Assembly (NCBI GenBank): GCA_024449915.1
Contig: JAMZAV010000905.1
Location: forward strand, 148,427 to 212,426
Direction: 5' to 3'
Source: Sweltsa coloradensis
Taxonomy: Eukaryota > Arthropoda > Insecta > Plecoptera > Chloroperlidae
DNA length: 64,000 bases
Below are positions 10,301 through 20,889 of the stretch, one piece after another. Position numbers and translations under genes: made by a program. Every line of letters starts with the position of its first letter. Positions within the stretch are counted from its first letter, which is position 1. The notes below the pieces were generated by a model. The model did no database searches. It saw only the letters and a program-made list of their open reading frames with translations, and was not told the origin of the DNA.

Positions 10301-12864
10301 TATACGCAGTTCTGCAGTGTGATATTTTGTTAATTTTTGGAGGTCTGTCAAAATACAAGAATACCTTTCTCACTAAGTATTGTGTATACGATTCACTGGT
10401 ACCAAAAAAGATTGACATGTGAGAAATTCAGGTCTTATAAGTTGATCACTTTGAAAGAAAGGTTTCAATATAGAAATGAACGGAACATGAGAGTGCACAA
10501 AATATACATTATCAACGACTGGATGGAACTGCACAATTCTGATCTGTTGATGATGACTGAAGCTAATGCGCATAACCTAGTGCTCAACTAGGTTAGCTGT
10601 GCAATTAGCTGCATTCATCAGCAGCAGATGAAAATCATACTATCCCACTTCGCCTTTTTTGTAGCTTGAGTTTTTATGTGCTCTCATCTGATCGAGTGGG
10701 TCATCTCAGGTATAAAATTAAAGTAACCTGGTCTGAGTGTAAAGATGATGGCATGTTCTCTCCTCTTTCTGTACCTTCTCGTTCTCCAGCACCGTGGTCT
10801 CTTTCAGCTCCTGCGTGAAGTGCGGGGCGGCTGCGGCCGAGCGCTGCAGAGTGACGGTGAGAGGCTCCGACAGCTCCCCGGGGTCGGAGATGCCGGCAGC
10901 GTTCTCCGCGCTCACCCGGAACTGGTAGCGCCAGCCGGGCTCCAGTCCACTCAAGGTCAGCTCCGGCTTGGTCACGAGGGTGGGCGTGGCGCGAACCCAG
11001 TGCGGGGACCCCGTGCGCCGGTGCTCCACCAAGTAACCTGACCAACACAACACAACACATTAGTTCTCCGCGTTCACCCGGAACTGATAGTACCAGCCAG
11101 GCTCCAGTCCGCTCGGCTTCGGGAAAGGCGATTGTGAATCTAGTGTGCATCGGGTACGCATCAGGTTAGGCGATTGTCTAGTGTGCATTGGGTGCGCATC
11201 AGGTCAAGCGATTGTCTGAAATGCATCGGGTGCGCATCGGGTTAGGCGATTGTCTAGTACGCATCGGGTGCACATCGTGTGAGGCGATTTATCTAGTGCG
11301 CATCGGGTTAGGCGATTGTCTAGTGCGCACGGGGTCAGGCGATTGTCTAGTACGCAGAGGGTGCGCACCGTGTTAGGCGATTGGCTAGTACTCAATGGGT
11401 TAGGAGATTGTCTAGTACGCAATGGGTTAGGAGATTGTCTAGTACGCATCCGGTGCACATCGTGTAAGGCGATTTATCTAGTGCGCATCGGGTTAGGTGA
11501 TTGTTGTGTGCGCATCGGGTTAGGCGATAGTCTGGTGCGCGTCGGGTCAGGCGATTGTCTAGTACGCAAGGGTGCGCATCGAGTCAGGGCGATTGTCTAC
11601 TACGCATCGGGTTAAGACCATTGTCTAGTGCGCATCGGGTTAGGCGATTATCATAAGTGGCGCCGCCCACTTAAAAAGTGAATAAGTCCTGTATGCGAGT
11701 TGTGTAAAAATGGAAATTGGTGGTGTATTTTGGTGCAAAATTAGTTCAAACATCAGGTGCAATCAGATTTCAAATCAGGCGTTTGGGCAGGGCTGTCATT
11801 AAGTATCTCATTGCTTTTGATTGTGTAAGCTTTGGCTGTATTTTTACAAGTTTTTTTTTGTTTTGTGTGTATGCAGTCGTCTGCCAGCGTCAAATCTACC
11901 ACAAAAATTCGGCTTTAGTATTAACCAGAGTCGATAAAGAAGTTTCCCCGTTGGGGAGGTCCTCCAACTCCCTATACCGCCCTGGGTTAAATAAAAAGTC
12001 AGTTTTTGGCGTTGGGAATCTAACGTTCCGCGCGACTCTGTGTGACGATTGATGGAACTACTTCAATAAAAGTACGTCACTTTTCTACTAGTAGTTAACA
12101 GTCGATGACGACAAATGGCGGAAACGTCAAAATATTAAATACGATCGAATGTTGGCGAATGTTTTGGCATAAAGCAAACTCTCTTTATTAATGAGGATAT
12201 TTCTGATGGAGTAGACCTAAGCTTAGGAGCTAGGCCGACAATATGTATTGTTCAAGATTTCGATTTGAGTGCCTAGGGCGTACTTACGTCTGAAAACTGT
12301 ATTGTGGCCTTGGGCCTAGGCTACACTTACGTCCGTTAGGCTTGAACAAGGCATATCTCAAATTATTTCGCACGAAAATGTCACTGACGCCTGCGCAACA
12401 CTTTATAGTACAATAATAAATCAAAAGTAAATCGTTTAAAAGACTAAGGCCCAGGGCTAATATGATTGAAATAAAATTGAAGTTTGACGTTTCGTCTGTT
12501 GTTTGTTGATTTCAGCGTCACTGCACATCGATAATCTACTGACCGTATTTAGCGTGCAGTGCTTTTATTAGTTTCACATTGGAGCGCTCTCAGCGCGCAG
12601 GACGTTAGATTTCCGTTTTGACTTGGGAGTAAGGGGACCTCCCAAAGGGGAAACTTCTTTATCGACTTGGTATTAACTGACGTCAATAGTTTGTTGTCAT
12701 TACTGTTGTTGTTGAGGGGTTAGGCCCAATGAAATGATGATGTTTACCTGTGATAGGGGCCCCTCCATCCTGGGCCGGCTCTGTCCACCTGATGGTCACC
12801 ACATCTGGCTGGTTGTGAGGAGTTCCAGGCACTAGTTGTGGCTTGCCTGGAGGGCTCGGCCGCT
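4108..12864 (-). CDS. Muscle-type Ig/FN3 protein, C-terminal 1286 residues (8 exons)
   Basis: Eight exons (12864-12748, 11037-10775, 10130-9908, 9147-8860, 8472-8345, 7857-7685, 7153-6519, 6143-4108) splice GT-AG with matching phases into one frame of 1286 codons plus stop. Domain order is FN3, Ig, Ig, FN3, a charged Lys/Pro-rich linker, an RG-rich patch, a Glu/Asp-rich tract, Lys-Pro-Val repeats and a hydrophobic C-terminus. The Ig/FN3 modules resemble those of titin, twitchin, MyBP-C and obscurin family proteins, which act as sarcomeric scaffolds; that role is inferred from family only. The first visible exon starts in phase 1 at the head of an FN3 domain, so more exons must lie upstream, and none was found before 33 kb. 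No kinase domain is seen. The hydrophobic C-terminus is unusual for sarcomeric Ig/FN3 proteins. No gene symbol is assigned because the orthologue is not recognised. Confidence 0.85.
6519..7153 (-). CDS. Ig/FN3 gene exon: charged disordered linker
   Basis: The acceptor is CTTCATAG at 7154-7155 and the donor is ACAG/GTGGGG after 6519. The exon holds one leading base, 211 codons and one trailing base, and joins neighbours on both sides without breaking the frame. It encodes a Lys/Arg/Pro/Ser-rich sequence (for example PEITPEQLKEDRKRRP, then RLRPSPREEDDS) with no recognisable fold and is probably a disordered spacer between the last FN3 domain and the acidic tail. An open frame runs on to 6430, but the splice at 6519 gives the only junction that restores Asp and continues into the terminal exon. 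Confidence 0.85.
7220..7307 (+). repeat. Second copy of the (AAAT)n-tailed retroposon end
   Basis: CCTTTGTAAATCAG, then AATAGGATAGACGTTTAAAT and an AAAT tail, nearly identical to 141-200. It sits in the intron between the FN3 exon and the charged linker exon of the minus-strand gene. Confidence 0.75.
7685..7857 (-). CDS. Ig/FN3 gene exon: second half of the last FN3 domain
   Basis: The acceptor is CGTTGCAG at 7858-7859 and the donor is CGAGG/GTGAGA after 7685. The exon encodes LGWNVWLKAATCRQL, then EGSEYKFRVKAENPYGVSDP, the classic FN3 F and G strand region with the Tyr-x-Phe-Arg-Val-x-Ala-Glu-Asn signature. It joins the preceding exon in phase 0 and the following one in phase 2, completing a Gly codon before LMEAP. 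Confidence 0.93.
8345..8472 (-). CDS. Ig/FN3 gene exon: first half of the last FN3 domain
   Basis: The acceptor is TGTTACAG at 8473-8474 and the donor is TACAGG/GTGAGT after 8345. It encodes DRPVPPGKAKVV, then VTLSWVKPDDDGGCKIGNYI, the A-C strand core of FN3 with the buried Trp and the Pro-x-Asp-Asp-Gly-Gly turn. The phase-1 entry and mid-domain phase-0 exit are typical for FN3 modules split by an intron. Confidence 0.93.
8860..9147 (-). CDS. Ig/FN3 gene exon: complete Ig (I-set) domain
   Basis: The acceptor is TTCTTGCAG at 9148-9149 and the donor is GTCACTG/GTGGGT after 8860. The domain runs from APPRIRLP to LVTVT. It includes the core Trp (RVTWLHNAEP) and the late-strand motif REDRGEYQVRATSRLG, where the usual Cys of I-set Ig folds is replaced (YQV rather than YxC). 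Both exon ends are phase 1, the symmetric arrangement expected for a single shuffled Ig module. The lost disulphide is common in intracellular sarcomeric Ig domains. Confidence 0.93.
9908..10130 (-). CDS. Ig/FN3 gene exon: second part of an Ig (I-set) domain
   Basis: The acceptor is TGTCCCCAG at 10131-10132 and the donor is CTCGAAG/GTTGGT after 9908. It encodes AEFSVQFRGTPTPKVAWFKD, then FNDEGEVKCTATNRVGH. The core Trp and the late Cys (VKC) are present. It completes the Ig domain started by PHFTQELKETTVLENEK in the upstream exon (phase-0 junction). The plus-strand ORFs here are shadows. Confidence 0.93.
10775..11037 (-). CDS. Ig/FN3 gene exon: end of an FN3 domain and start of an Ig domain
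   Basis: The acceptor is TGGTCAG at 11038-11039 and the donor is GAGAAG/GTACAG after 10775. It encodes YLVEHRRTGSPHWVRA, GLEPGWRYQFRVSAENAAGI (end of FN3), an Ala-rich hinge, and PHFTQELKETTVLENEK (first strand of the next Ig). A diverged copy of the segment around GLEPGWRYQFRVSAEN lies in the adjoining intron at 11061-11117, ending in a stop. Confidence 0.93.
11058..11117 (-). repeat. Diverged duplicate of part of the adjacent FN3 exon
   Basis: On the minus strand it reads SGLEPGWYYQFRVNAEN then a stop, versus SGLEPGWRYQFRVSAEN in the exon at about 10905-10960. It lies in the intron just upstream of that exon. Confidence 0.85.
11118..11655. repeat. Minisatellite, about 27-40 bp unit
   Basis: Around 16 imperfect copies of GCGATTGTCTAGTGCGCATC followed by GGGTTAG, with CGGGTGCACATCGTGT variants. 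It begins directly after the duplicated FN3-exon fragment, within the intron of the Ig/FN3 gene. Confidence 0.9.
11917..12676. mobile_element. 760-bp terminal inverted repeat element
   Basis: The left arm TAGTATTAACCAGAGTCGAT, AAAGAAGTTTCCCC and GGGAGGTCCTCC is matched in inverse at 12631-12676. Inner parts of the arms (GGGAATCTAACGTTCC against its complement near 12600) extend the match to roughly 110 bp. No coding capacity; MITE-like. A third partial end occurs at 13421-13452. Confidence 0.65.
12748..12864 (-). CDS. Ig/FN3 gene exon: first half of the upstream FN3 domain
   Basis: The acceptor is ACCGACAG at 12865-12866 and the donor is ATCACAG/GTAAAC after 12748. It encodes ERPSPPGKPQLV, then VVTIRWTEPAQDGGAPITG. 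The trailing G completes a Gly codon with the next exon (YLVEHRR). It is the most 5' exon found. The acceptor phase demands a further upstream coding exon ending in phase 1. Confidence 0.92.
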
Positions 12865-13720
12865 CTGTCGGTAAAACAGAACAGAAACATCTGTAGTAGG
12901 TACTGACGCGGAATAACCTCCAGGTATCAAAGAGCACCACAATTTATTTTCAATTTGTCTTTAGTTTGATGTCTAGGACTAAAGACTAGAGCATCTGGAA
13001 AATTAGCTTTTAGATTTTGATGTTTCAAATCTTGCATAGCGTTATGATTTTTTTCCCTCTTTGAATCTTAAAATTACACTATGATTATGAAAGTTCTTAC
13101 TACTTATGTTTTGCTTTTATGAGTACTTTTTTTTACACATTAATTTTTCTTTCCCTCAAAGCCTATTTTAATAGCCACTTGAAGGAAGGATAATACATAA
13201 TTTCGCACAGCTGTTAATCCTGTACGGTGGTCCAGCACAACTCTAGATCGAGTTAATCACTCGTCTTGTTATTAATCAGCATCACGCTGCATTGGAGGTG
13301 TTTTGTTTTCTCGTGGTTCCACTTCCTGCTACAGCTGACACTGACAGGTGTAAGGTAAGGTGTTTAGATGACCATCGTGACGGACTTGAAGCCAGTATCC
13401 TTACGATCTTGTATAACGGGAAAACTTCTTTATCGACTCAGGTATTATGGTCTCCTAAATGGAATAGTGTTGTCATTAAGTATTTCTATCATGGTTTTGC
13501 GTACGATACAGGCATGCAGTTTTCAGACTGTAGTAATCAAGATAGATTGTAACAAGTAACTCACATCACTGTCTTTGTATGTTTATATTAACTTGTGCGT
13601 CTTCATAAGACACACCACATTACATGCTTAGATATTTCCTTGTATAGCTTTCCAGGGACCCCTAACTAGTAATGCGGTGGAAAGATAGTTGTGAGAGAAT
13701 ACCAAAGCGATATTTAAGAT

Positions 13721-14065
13721 GACTATGCCGGCATTCGCCTCTTGGCTGAAGCAAACCGTGTAAAACCCTTTGTCAGTATCGAACCGACAACCTCCCTAGC
13801 TATAACTTAGTCCCTGCGTGACGAGTGAACTACCTCTATCGTAAGGGAGTCTTTCAGTCCTGTCAGATGGCGGAGATGTAGACTAATAGGACCAACATGT
13901 AAGGAAGTAGAGTATAAATGCTCAATAAGTCTTGCCTCACGTGAACGTGGGTTCGAGCCCCAGCAACTGTCTTGCTTTGTTTTCATCTCTGTCGCTCAAC
14001 TAGTAATGGTGTAAATGGACTCGGTAGAACCACAGTTTTACCTCGGCCTAGTCTCGAGAGGGAGT
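13721..14065. repeat. tRNA-like SINE remnants
   Basis: Two pol III B-box-like stretches in opposite orientation: minus-strand GTCGGTTCGATACTGAC near 13770-13786 and plus-strand GTGGGTTCGAGCCCC near 13949-13963. No complete cloverleaf could be drawn. Confidence 0.4.
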
Positions 14066-15889
14066 GTTTGTTGTGTTATTGGCGGCCACAGCGGAGAGAG
14101 TAGAACCAGGCATTCTGTGTATTTATACTCTGACGTTATAGCCTCCTGTTAGAAGAGCTTGAGCCATGTTACATGGGCTAGACACAAACTGCTAACAAGT
14201 TGTGTGGACTGCACACGAGGAATACTGCTGTTTGAGTCTTGAGATACCTTCAGGGGAGAACAATGAGCAAGCGATGGGACAGGGCCGTGCTGGGAAGATC
14301 CAGCCTCAGACGAGTACACAGGCTCAGAAACTGAGCACCCACAATACGACCGCAGCTCGATGCATACCGAGAGAAACATCCACAGCTTTACACGATATAA
14401 GTGAAGTATATCGCTCATTGTTGATATTGTTTGAGTTGTGCAACACGTTTCTGTTGCAAATATTTGGAGTGGGTTTCTCCGAGTAAGAATTTTGACAGTC
14501 TTGGCTGTTTTTACGAAGTAAACGCCTAACCGTTGAAACTAATAGAAGCGAGATCGAACTATGAGCCATTCTGCATTGGACTTGAATTAAGGATACGACT
14601 AAAAACTTTAATACCCATCAGGTCAATCTTGACTTGAGGGCTTCCCGGGGTAGCCCTCAAAGCTGATGTAAACAAGTACCGTGTGTTCATATACCATCAT
14701 TCATTATCCACGTATCTTCTTGAACATACCAAGTAGACCTCTAACATCCCACTAAATATAACAGCAAACAATTGTCTAATTCGTCATCATTCTCATCAGT
14801 CGGTTGGCAATCATTGTTGAAGGAATCATCACCATGATCGCTGTTATTGGCTAGTCCCTGGTAAAACTTGAGTGGGTGACAAGTGATGTATATCATGAAT
14901 CAACGAGGTGACAGCGAGTCGATCAAGACGAACGCTGCGAGACGCTAAGAATGCCAGCGCCGTACAGGATAACACAAGACAACAGACAGAGAAGCCAGAG
15001 GATCTAAAAATATACCTTTTACTTGGCTCAAAATCAGCTATATACAAGCACTCTCGGCTCATTTCATGATTTACCCCCAAAATAAACTTAGCTTGTTGGA
15101 TAAACTTGTTTGAAACGGACAAGTGAACATGGGGCTGCTTTCTAAACCATGTGCAACATTGAACACTGAACATGCCACTGGGGGTAAAAGAATCTTGAAC
15201 TTACCCGCATTGCTCCAGTGCACATACTTCTTGCCCCTCTTCTGAAGGGTCTTGGTTGGGGCGTTACCCATCACAGCCCCCTGCTTTGAGTACCCTAGCT
15301 AGTGGCCCACATAGTGCACCCGATATAGATCCGAGTAGCCCACGTCCGTCTGTCTGTCTGTGTATCTACTGGCCTCCAAACTCCTCCGGCTTCGAGCGAC
15401 GTTGCAGACTACCCTGAACACCTTCTACTGGTAAACAATAGTAATTGCTATGTGCTAATCTACATGGGTGGAATGATGGTAAAACACTCGTTGGAATATG
15501 TGTGGTGATGTTTTCAACCTCAGACCAGTCTCGGCCGGACGCATTGGAACAAGATTCAAAAATAGACCGCGGAGAAGATCACAGAGAGCGCTGCACTCTG
15601 TCGCACGTTGCGGGAACTCGTAGAGCTGGGAGAGAGAGTGAGGCGTTGGGTGCTGCTTCGTACCGTGGCGTGCGGCATCAACACATCTAGTCGGAGAGTG
15701 CCGCGCTCTCACAGCAAACAGGGTTAACATGTAGACTCCAGCCGATATAGTGGAACGCCACATTATCAACATTAATGCCATACCACACGAGTGTAGATAT
15801 TGTAATTTGTGATAGGCCTACCATTTTAAATATATGTTTGCATTTGCAACAACATTAATTTGTATCTTGTTACTAGATTCAAATAGATT

Positions 15890-16272
15890 GGATACTCATA
15901 TTTATACACTTTGGCTATTCGAGACGATAAGTGGTGATAGATGAGGATGAAGTATGCACAGAAGGGTGGAGGGTAAGCCCGGTACCGGCACGTAGCCTAC
16001 TCCTTTCGAAAAGTACCAAGGAGACCAACGGCTTAACGTCCCATCCGAAAGGACGGTGTGACATTGACAGTCATATAGGTTCCTCCACTAATCCAGACTG
16101 CCGAGCAGACGTCGAGGTGAACGAAGCCGTTACACTAGCTCTCAAACCCTCCATCGGCTCTAACCAGCGGTATACCTGAGTTTCAGGGCAAAGCGGTCAC
16201 CCACTCTCCCCCTGACCACGCCCGAAGGCTGCTTAACTTCGGTGTTCGAGCTCGGCTAAACCGCTGGCTTTG
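15890..16272 (-). mobile_element. 5S rRNA-derived SINE, copy 1
   Basis: On the minus strand the head reads GAACACCGAAGTTAAGCAGC, then GTGGGTGACCGCT, matching the internal promoter half of 5S rRNA (box A GAAGTTAAGCA and box C GGGTGACCGC). A 250-bp body shared with the copy at 38.4 kb follows, including CGTCCTTTCGGATGGGACGT and AAGGAGTAGGCTACGTGCCG. Confidence 0.85.
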
Positions 16273-16721
16273 TTACTTTCAAACTTAAACACTGATGGTG
16301 CTGGATTCTTAAATTAAAATAAAATAAATTCATTCATTATTCGTATTTTGAGTTTTCCCACTCAGTCACATAACTGATTTTCGATAGGGGATATAACATT
16401 TTAAGCCGACCAAGACAACCCCGTAGGCGCCGACACCATCGACGAGCAAGCAATGACCATTAGAGACAGTGGGAACACCGATCATCAAGCTAGACAGCGC
16501 CAGAATCAACATGGCTAATTTGGAACAACCTTAGAATTTATTATGTGCCCCGTTGCTATGACGGCTTTAGCCTCCAAAGTCAACGATTACACATTCCTGA
16601 GCCAAAAACGTATGGACTAAAGTCCATATTATCAGAAGTCAAAAAACTTCTTCCTAAAGCGGGAATCGAACCCTATACCTTTTGCATTGGAAGGTATAGG
16701 AAGGAAGGTATGAGATGTGCT

Positions 16722-17624
16722 AGTCTAAGTCTAGGGTGAGTTATTGAGTGCTATGTGGTGCGAGCAAGGTGTGGTGGGTAGGTCTACCAGGTGAACTCTG
16801 CTAAGTCTAGGGTGAGTTATTGAGTGCTATGTGGTGCGAGCAAGGTGGGTGGTAGGTCTACCAGGTGAACTCTGCTAAGTCTAGGGTGAGTTATTGAGTG
16901 CTATGTGGTGCGAGCAAGGTGTGGTGGGTAGGTCTACCAGGTGAACTCTGCTAAGTCTAGGGTGAGTTATTGAGTGCTATGTGGTGCGAGCAAGGTGTGG
17001 TGGGTAGGTCTACCAGGTGAACTCTGCTAAGTCTAGGGTGAGTTATTGAGTGCTATGTGGTGCGAGCAAGGTGTGGTGGGTAGGTCTACCAGGTGAACTC
17101 TGCTAAGTCTAGGGTGAGTTATTGAGTGCTATGTGGCGCGAGCAGGTGTGTGGGTAGGTCTACCAGGTGAACTCTGCTAAGTCTAGGTGAGTTCTGAGTG
17201 CTGTGTGGTGCGAGCAAGGTGTGGTGGGTAGGTCTACCAGGTGAACTCTGCTAAGTCTAGGGTGAGTTATTGAGTGCTATGTGCGAGCAAGGTGTGGTGG
17301 GTAGGTCTACCAGGTGAACTCTGCTAAGTCTAGGGTGAGTTATTGAGTGCTATGTGGTGCGAGCAAGGTGTGGTGGGTAGTCTACCAGGTGAACTCTGCT
17401 AAGTCTAGGGTGAGTTACTGAGTGCTATGTGGTGCGAGCAAGGTGTGGTGGGTAGGTCTACCAGGTGAACTCTGCTAAGTCTAGGGTGAGTTACTGAGTG
17501 CTATGTGGTGCGAGCAAGGTGTGGTGGGTAGGTCTACCAGGTGAACTCTGCTAAGTCTAGGGTGAGTTATTGAGTGCTATGTGGTGCGAGCAAGGTGTGG
17601 TGGGTAGGTCTACCAGGTGAACTC
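16722..17624. repeat. Minisatellite of 76-bp units, about 12 copies
   Basis: Unit begins CTAAGTCTAGGGTGAGTTAT and ends TCTACCAGGTGAACTCTG. Copies are nearly identical with a few small deletions. Each unit contains AGGGTGAGTTAT, which resembles a consensus 5' splice site. Confidence 0.97.
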
Positions 17625-17699
17625 CGCGGAGCTGCAGCCATCTCTCTCAGGGTCAACAGCCTCTAATGACCAAGACCAGCCCTGCCCGCGGCTCTCGCA

Positions 17700-17915
17700 G
17701 GTCGCTCACTTAGTCGCAGACTAGGCTGACCCTGGAGGACGTTTGCTTTTAGGAATCACAGGAGTGGAGTGGTTCAGTCAACCTACATCGTGACCCCTCC
17801 GTCAGCGGCTCCCGTCACGTGTGTGTCCTACAGTTGGCCAGGGTGGCAGCCCTGTCATGGTCGTCACGTGTGTGTCCTCTAGCAGACTAGGCTGACCCTG
17901 GAGGACGTTTGCTTT
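17700..17915. repeat. Short dispersed duplication
   Basis: CAGACTAGGCTGACCCTGGA followed by GGACGTTTGCTTTT appears at about 17717-17750 and again at 17883-17917. GTCACGTGTGTGTCCT is also repeated (17813 and 17864). Confidence 0.8.
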
Positions 17916-18177
17916 TGAAGCTCCCGTCTTGCAAAGATTCGTATCCTCAACCTCCCCTGCGTATAATATTGTGAGGCAATACAAGTTTCCGAGGCCACAG
18001 GACATACTTATTGTCAATCAACTGTTATATAATGTTCTTGTACTTAGAAATAGGGGCCTGGGGAGGGGGAGGGGGGGGGGGGGTCGTTCACGTTCATTAG
18101 CATTGCGGTATGAACTCACGGTGCTTCGTTTATCTTTAGCTTGAGTTGATAAAATATTACATGGAACAAAAAATCAA

Positions 18178-18412
18178 ATTACGCTCATATTTGAATGTAC
18201 TAAAAAGTAAAAAAATAAATTTTCGTCCCCAACAAATTTTTGCTTACTCGGAAAATAAAAGCGTTGGGCGCTTACGGTATTGACATAGATTACAGAATGT
18301 TGTTGTTCATGGAGGGAAAGCGCCTAACGCTTTTATTTTCCGAGTAAGGCAAAAATTTGTTGGCCGAAAATTTATTTTTTCCTTTTAGTACATTTAAATA
18401 TGAGTGTTGTTT
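18178..18412. mobile_element. Palindromic MITE, about 235 bp
   Basis: The left arm contains ACAAATTTTTGCTTACTCGG and AAAATAAAAGCGTTGGGCGC. The right arm is its inverse (GCGCCTAACGCTTTTATTTT, CCGAGTAAGGCAAAAATTTG). Arms are about 95 bp with a 50-bp loop. No coding capacity. Confidence 0.75.
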
Positions 18413-18575
18413 CAAAAAAAAAATTTTTTCGAGTAATATTATTTTATACCGTACTTTTATGTCTCAACGAATGTTGTAATCGAATATATGTGCTCACTGG
18501 ACGTGTCCGAATTTCTGCATCTGGTTGGCCCATCCTCACTAGCTGTGACTAATTTCCCATGTTTGATTAATTAAT

Positions 18576-19543
18576 TATTACTAGGAAAACGCTAAAGGCC
18601 CGCCGCGTTGATGGATGAGCTTTTAAAGTTTTAGTTTGCGTGGGATATCTTATCTTTTGCAAGTGCTTTGTTTTGCTACCTACGCATTGTAAGTGATTGT
18701 TGTCAAATTTCTTTTGTTACCTGTCAATTGGTATTATTTACCGTAAAAACTTATATTAAAAGCTTTATTTCTATGGATTCTGGCTAACTTTTTCAACTTT
18801 TCTTTTAAAAGGTACTACATCACCATAACCTTATGGCCGTGTATATATGAACGTTGAAGGCCCACCCGTTTTGGTCAGAATTGGCCCAAATGGCACGAAA
18901 ATATCGCACTAAAAGTCAAAAAACTTATATTAAAAGCCTTATTTCTATAGATTCTGACTAACTTTTCCAACTTTTTCTTTCAGAAAGCAATACATCACCA
19001 TTACCTTAATGTCCATGTGAAATATGAACGTTGTAGCCTCACCCGTTTGGTCAGAATTGACCCAAATGGCACGAAAATATCGCACAAAAAGTCAAAAACT
19101 TATATTAAAAGCTTTATTTCTATAGATTATGGCTAACTTTTTCAACTTTTTCTTTCAGAAAGTAATACATCACCATTACCTTAATGTCCATGTGAAATAT
19201 GAACGTTGTATCCCTACCCGTTTGGTCAGAATCGGCCCAAATGTCTCGAAAATATCGCACTAAAAAATCGAAAAAAATCGTAAAAGTGCGATATTCATAA
19301 GAATATTTCTTCGATTGTACCCAAAAACGTGGCACGTCTAAGTTCAGAGATTTCGAAGGTCCCCTTCAATTTTCATCAAGATCGCATATGCCGTTTGCCC
19401 GGAATCGTGCGAACAAACAGACAAAAAAACAAACAAAAAAAAAAAAAAAAAAAACAAACAAACAAACAAACAAACAAAAAAACAACCGAGCTAAATTTTT
19501 TGGGGGGTCAGTGAAATTGAAGTCTTCGCTTCGCTCATCCAAT
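18576..19543 (+). mobile_element. Helitron-like repeat family, copy 1
   Basis: Starts CTAGGAAAACGCTAAAGGCC and ends GTCTTCGCTTCGCTCATCCAA. Inside are three direct subrepeats of about 170 bp (TTATATTAAAAGC to ATATCGCAC) and the motif TTTTCATCAAGATCGCATAT before an A-rich tract. Read on the minus strand the edge is a small hairpin (AACGC, 12-nt loop, GCGTT) then TTCCTAG followed by T, like a Helitron 3' end. There is no Rep/helicase, so it is non-autonomous. Confidence 0.6.
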
Positions 19544-19689
19544 GATAAATGAATTGATTAACTAGTGAATGTGATACATTGATTCATGTATTGTCATCAA
19601 GAATATACGTCTGAGTGAAAAATTTCAGTTCGATCGGACATTGGGAAGTGGGTGAAATATCTACTCCCATATAAAACTTTGATTTATAA

Positions 19690-20461
19690 ATTACTAGGAA
19701 AACGCTAAAGTCCCGCCGCGTTGATGGATGAGCTTTTTAAAGGTTTTAGTTTGCGTGGGATATCTTTACTTTTGCAAGTGCTTTGTTTTGCTGCCTACGC
19801 ATTCTAGGTGAATGTTGTCAAGTTTCTTTTGTTTTCTTGTCAATTGGTATTATTTACCGTAAAAAACTTGTATTAAAAGCTTTATTTCTATGGATTCTGG
19901 CTAAATTTTTCCACTTTTTCTTTCAAAAGGTACTACATAACCATATCCTTAATGTCCATGTATAATATGAACGTTGTAGCCCCACCCGTTTGGTCAGAAT
20001 TGGCCCAAAAGGCACGAAAATATCGCACAAAAAGTCAAAAAACGTATATTAAAAGCTTTATTTCTCTCGATTCTGGCTAACTTTTTCAACTTTTTCTTTC
20101 AGAAAGCAATACATCACATAACCTAATGTGTATGTGAAATATGAACGTTGTAGCCCCACCCGTTTGGTCAGATCGGTCCAATGGCACGAAAATATCGCAC
20201 TAAAAATCGAAAAAAATCGTAAAAGTACGATATTCATGAGAAATATTTCTTCGATTGTACCCAAAAACGTGGCAAGTCTAAGTTCAGAGAAAACGAAGGT
20301 CGTGTCAAATTTTCATCAAGATCGCATATGCCGTTTGCCCGGTAGAGAGCGAACAAACAGACGGAAAAAACAAAAAAAAAACAAAAAAAAACAAAAAAAC
20401 ACATCGAGCTAAATTTTTTGGGGGGTCGGTGAAATTGAAGTCTTCGCTTCGCTCATCCAAT
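19690..20461 (+). mobile_element. Helitron-like repeat family, copy 2
   Basis: Same ends as copy 1 but with two internal subrepeats rather than three. It is separated from copies 1 and 3 by related spacers of about 145 bp containing GTCATCAAGAATATACGTCT and GGACATTGGGAAGTGGGTGA. Confidence 0.6.
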
Positions 20462-20889
20462 GATGAATTGATTGAATACTTAGTGAATCTGTTAATTGAT
20501 CCATCTATTGTCATCAAGAATATACGTCTGTGTGAAAAATTTAGCTCGATCGGACATTGGGAAGTGGGTGAAATATCGATTCCCATACAAAACTTTGATT
20601 ATTAATTATGATGAATTAATTGATTAATTAGTGAATCTGTTAATTAATTCATCTATTGTCATCAAGAATACGTTTGTGTGAATAATTTCAGCTCGATTGG
20701 ACATTGAGAAGTGGGTGAAATATCGATAGTAAAATTCCGTCCAGATAGTCAGACAGACAGACAGACAAACCACATGAAGCTAATATAAGCGTTGTAAAAT
20801 ACAAATAATTGGACTTTTCAAGGTAAAGAAATATTTTTACTAGAATAAATTATTTTCATCAAAAAACAGTGAAAAGTCCAGTGATTTGC
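20462..20889 (+). repeat. 145-bp spacer repeats ending in (CAGA)n
   Basis: Two tandem copies of the spacer that also follows copy 1 (19544-19689), the last ending CCGTCCAGATAGTCAGACAG and CAGACAGACAGACAAACC. A short inverted repeat (GGACTTTTCA / TGAAAAGTCC) lies at 20811-20880. Confidence 0.7.

Noticed and set aside
4108..12864. Minus-strand Ig/FN3 gene as the titin neighbour in a TTN-CCDC141-SESTD1 cluster
   Set aside because: In human TTN lies beyond CCDC141 on the same strand; here the Ig/FN3 gene is on the other side of SESTD1 and opposite in orientation, so it is not the same relationship.
16722..17624. CRISPR-like regular array
   Set aside because: Units are tandem with no unique spacers, the genome is animal, and no cas-like gene is present. 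The same applies to the arrays at 23.6 kb and 63.8 kb.
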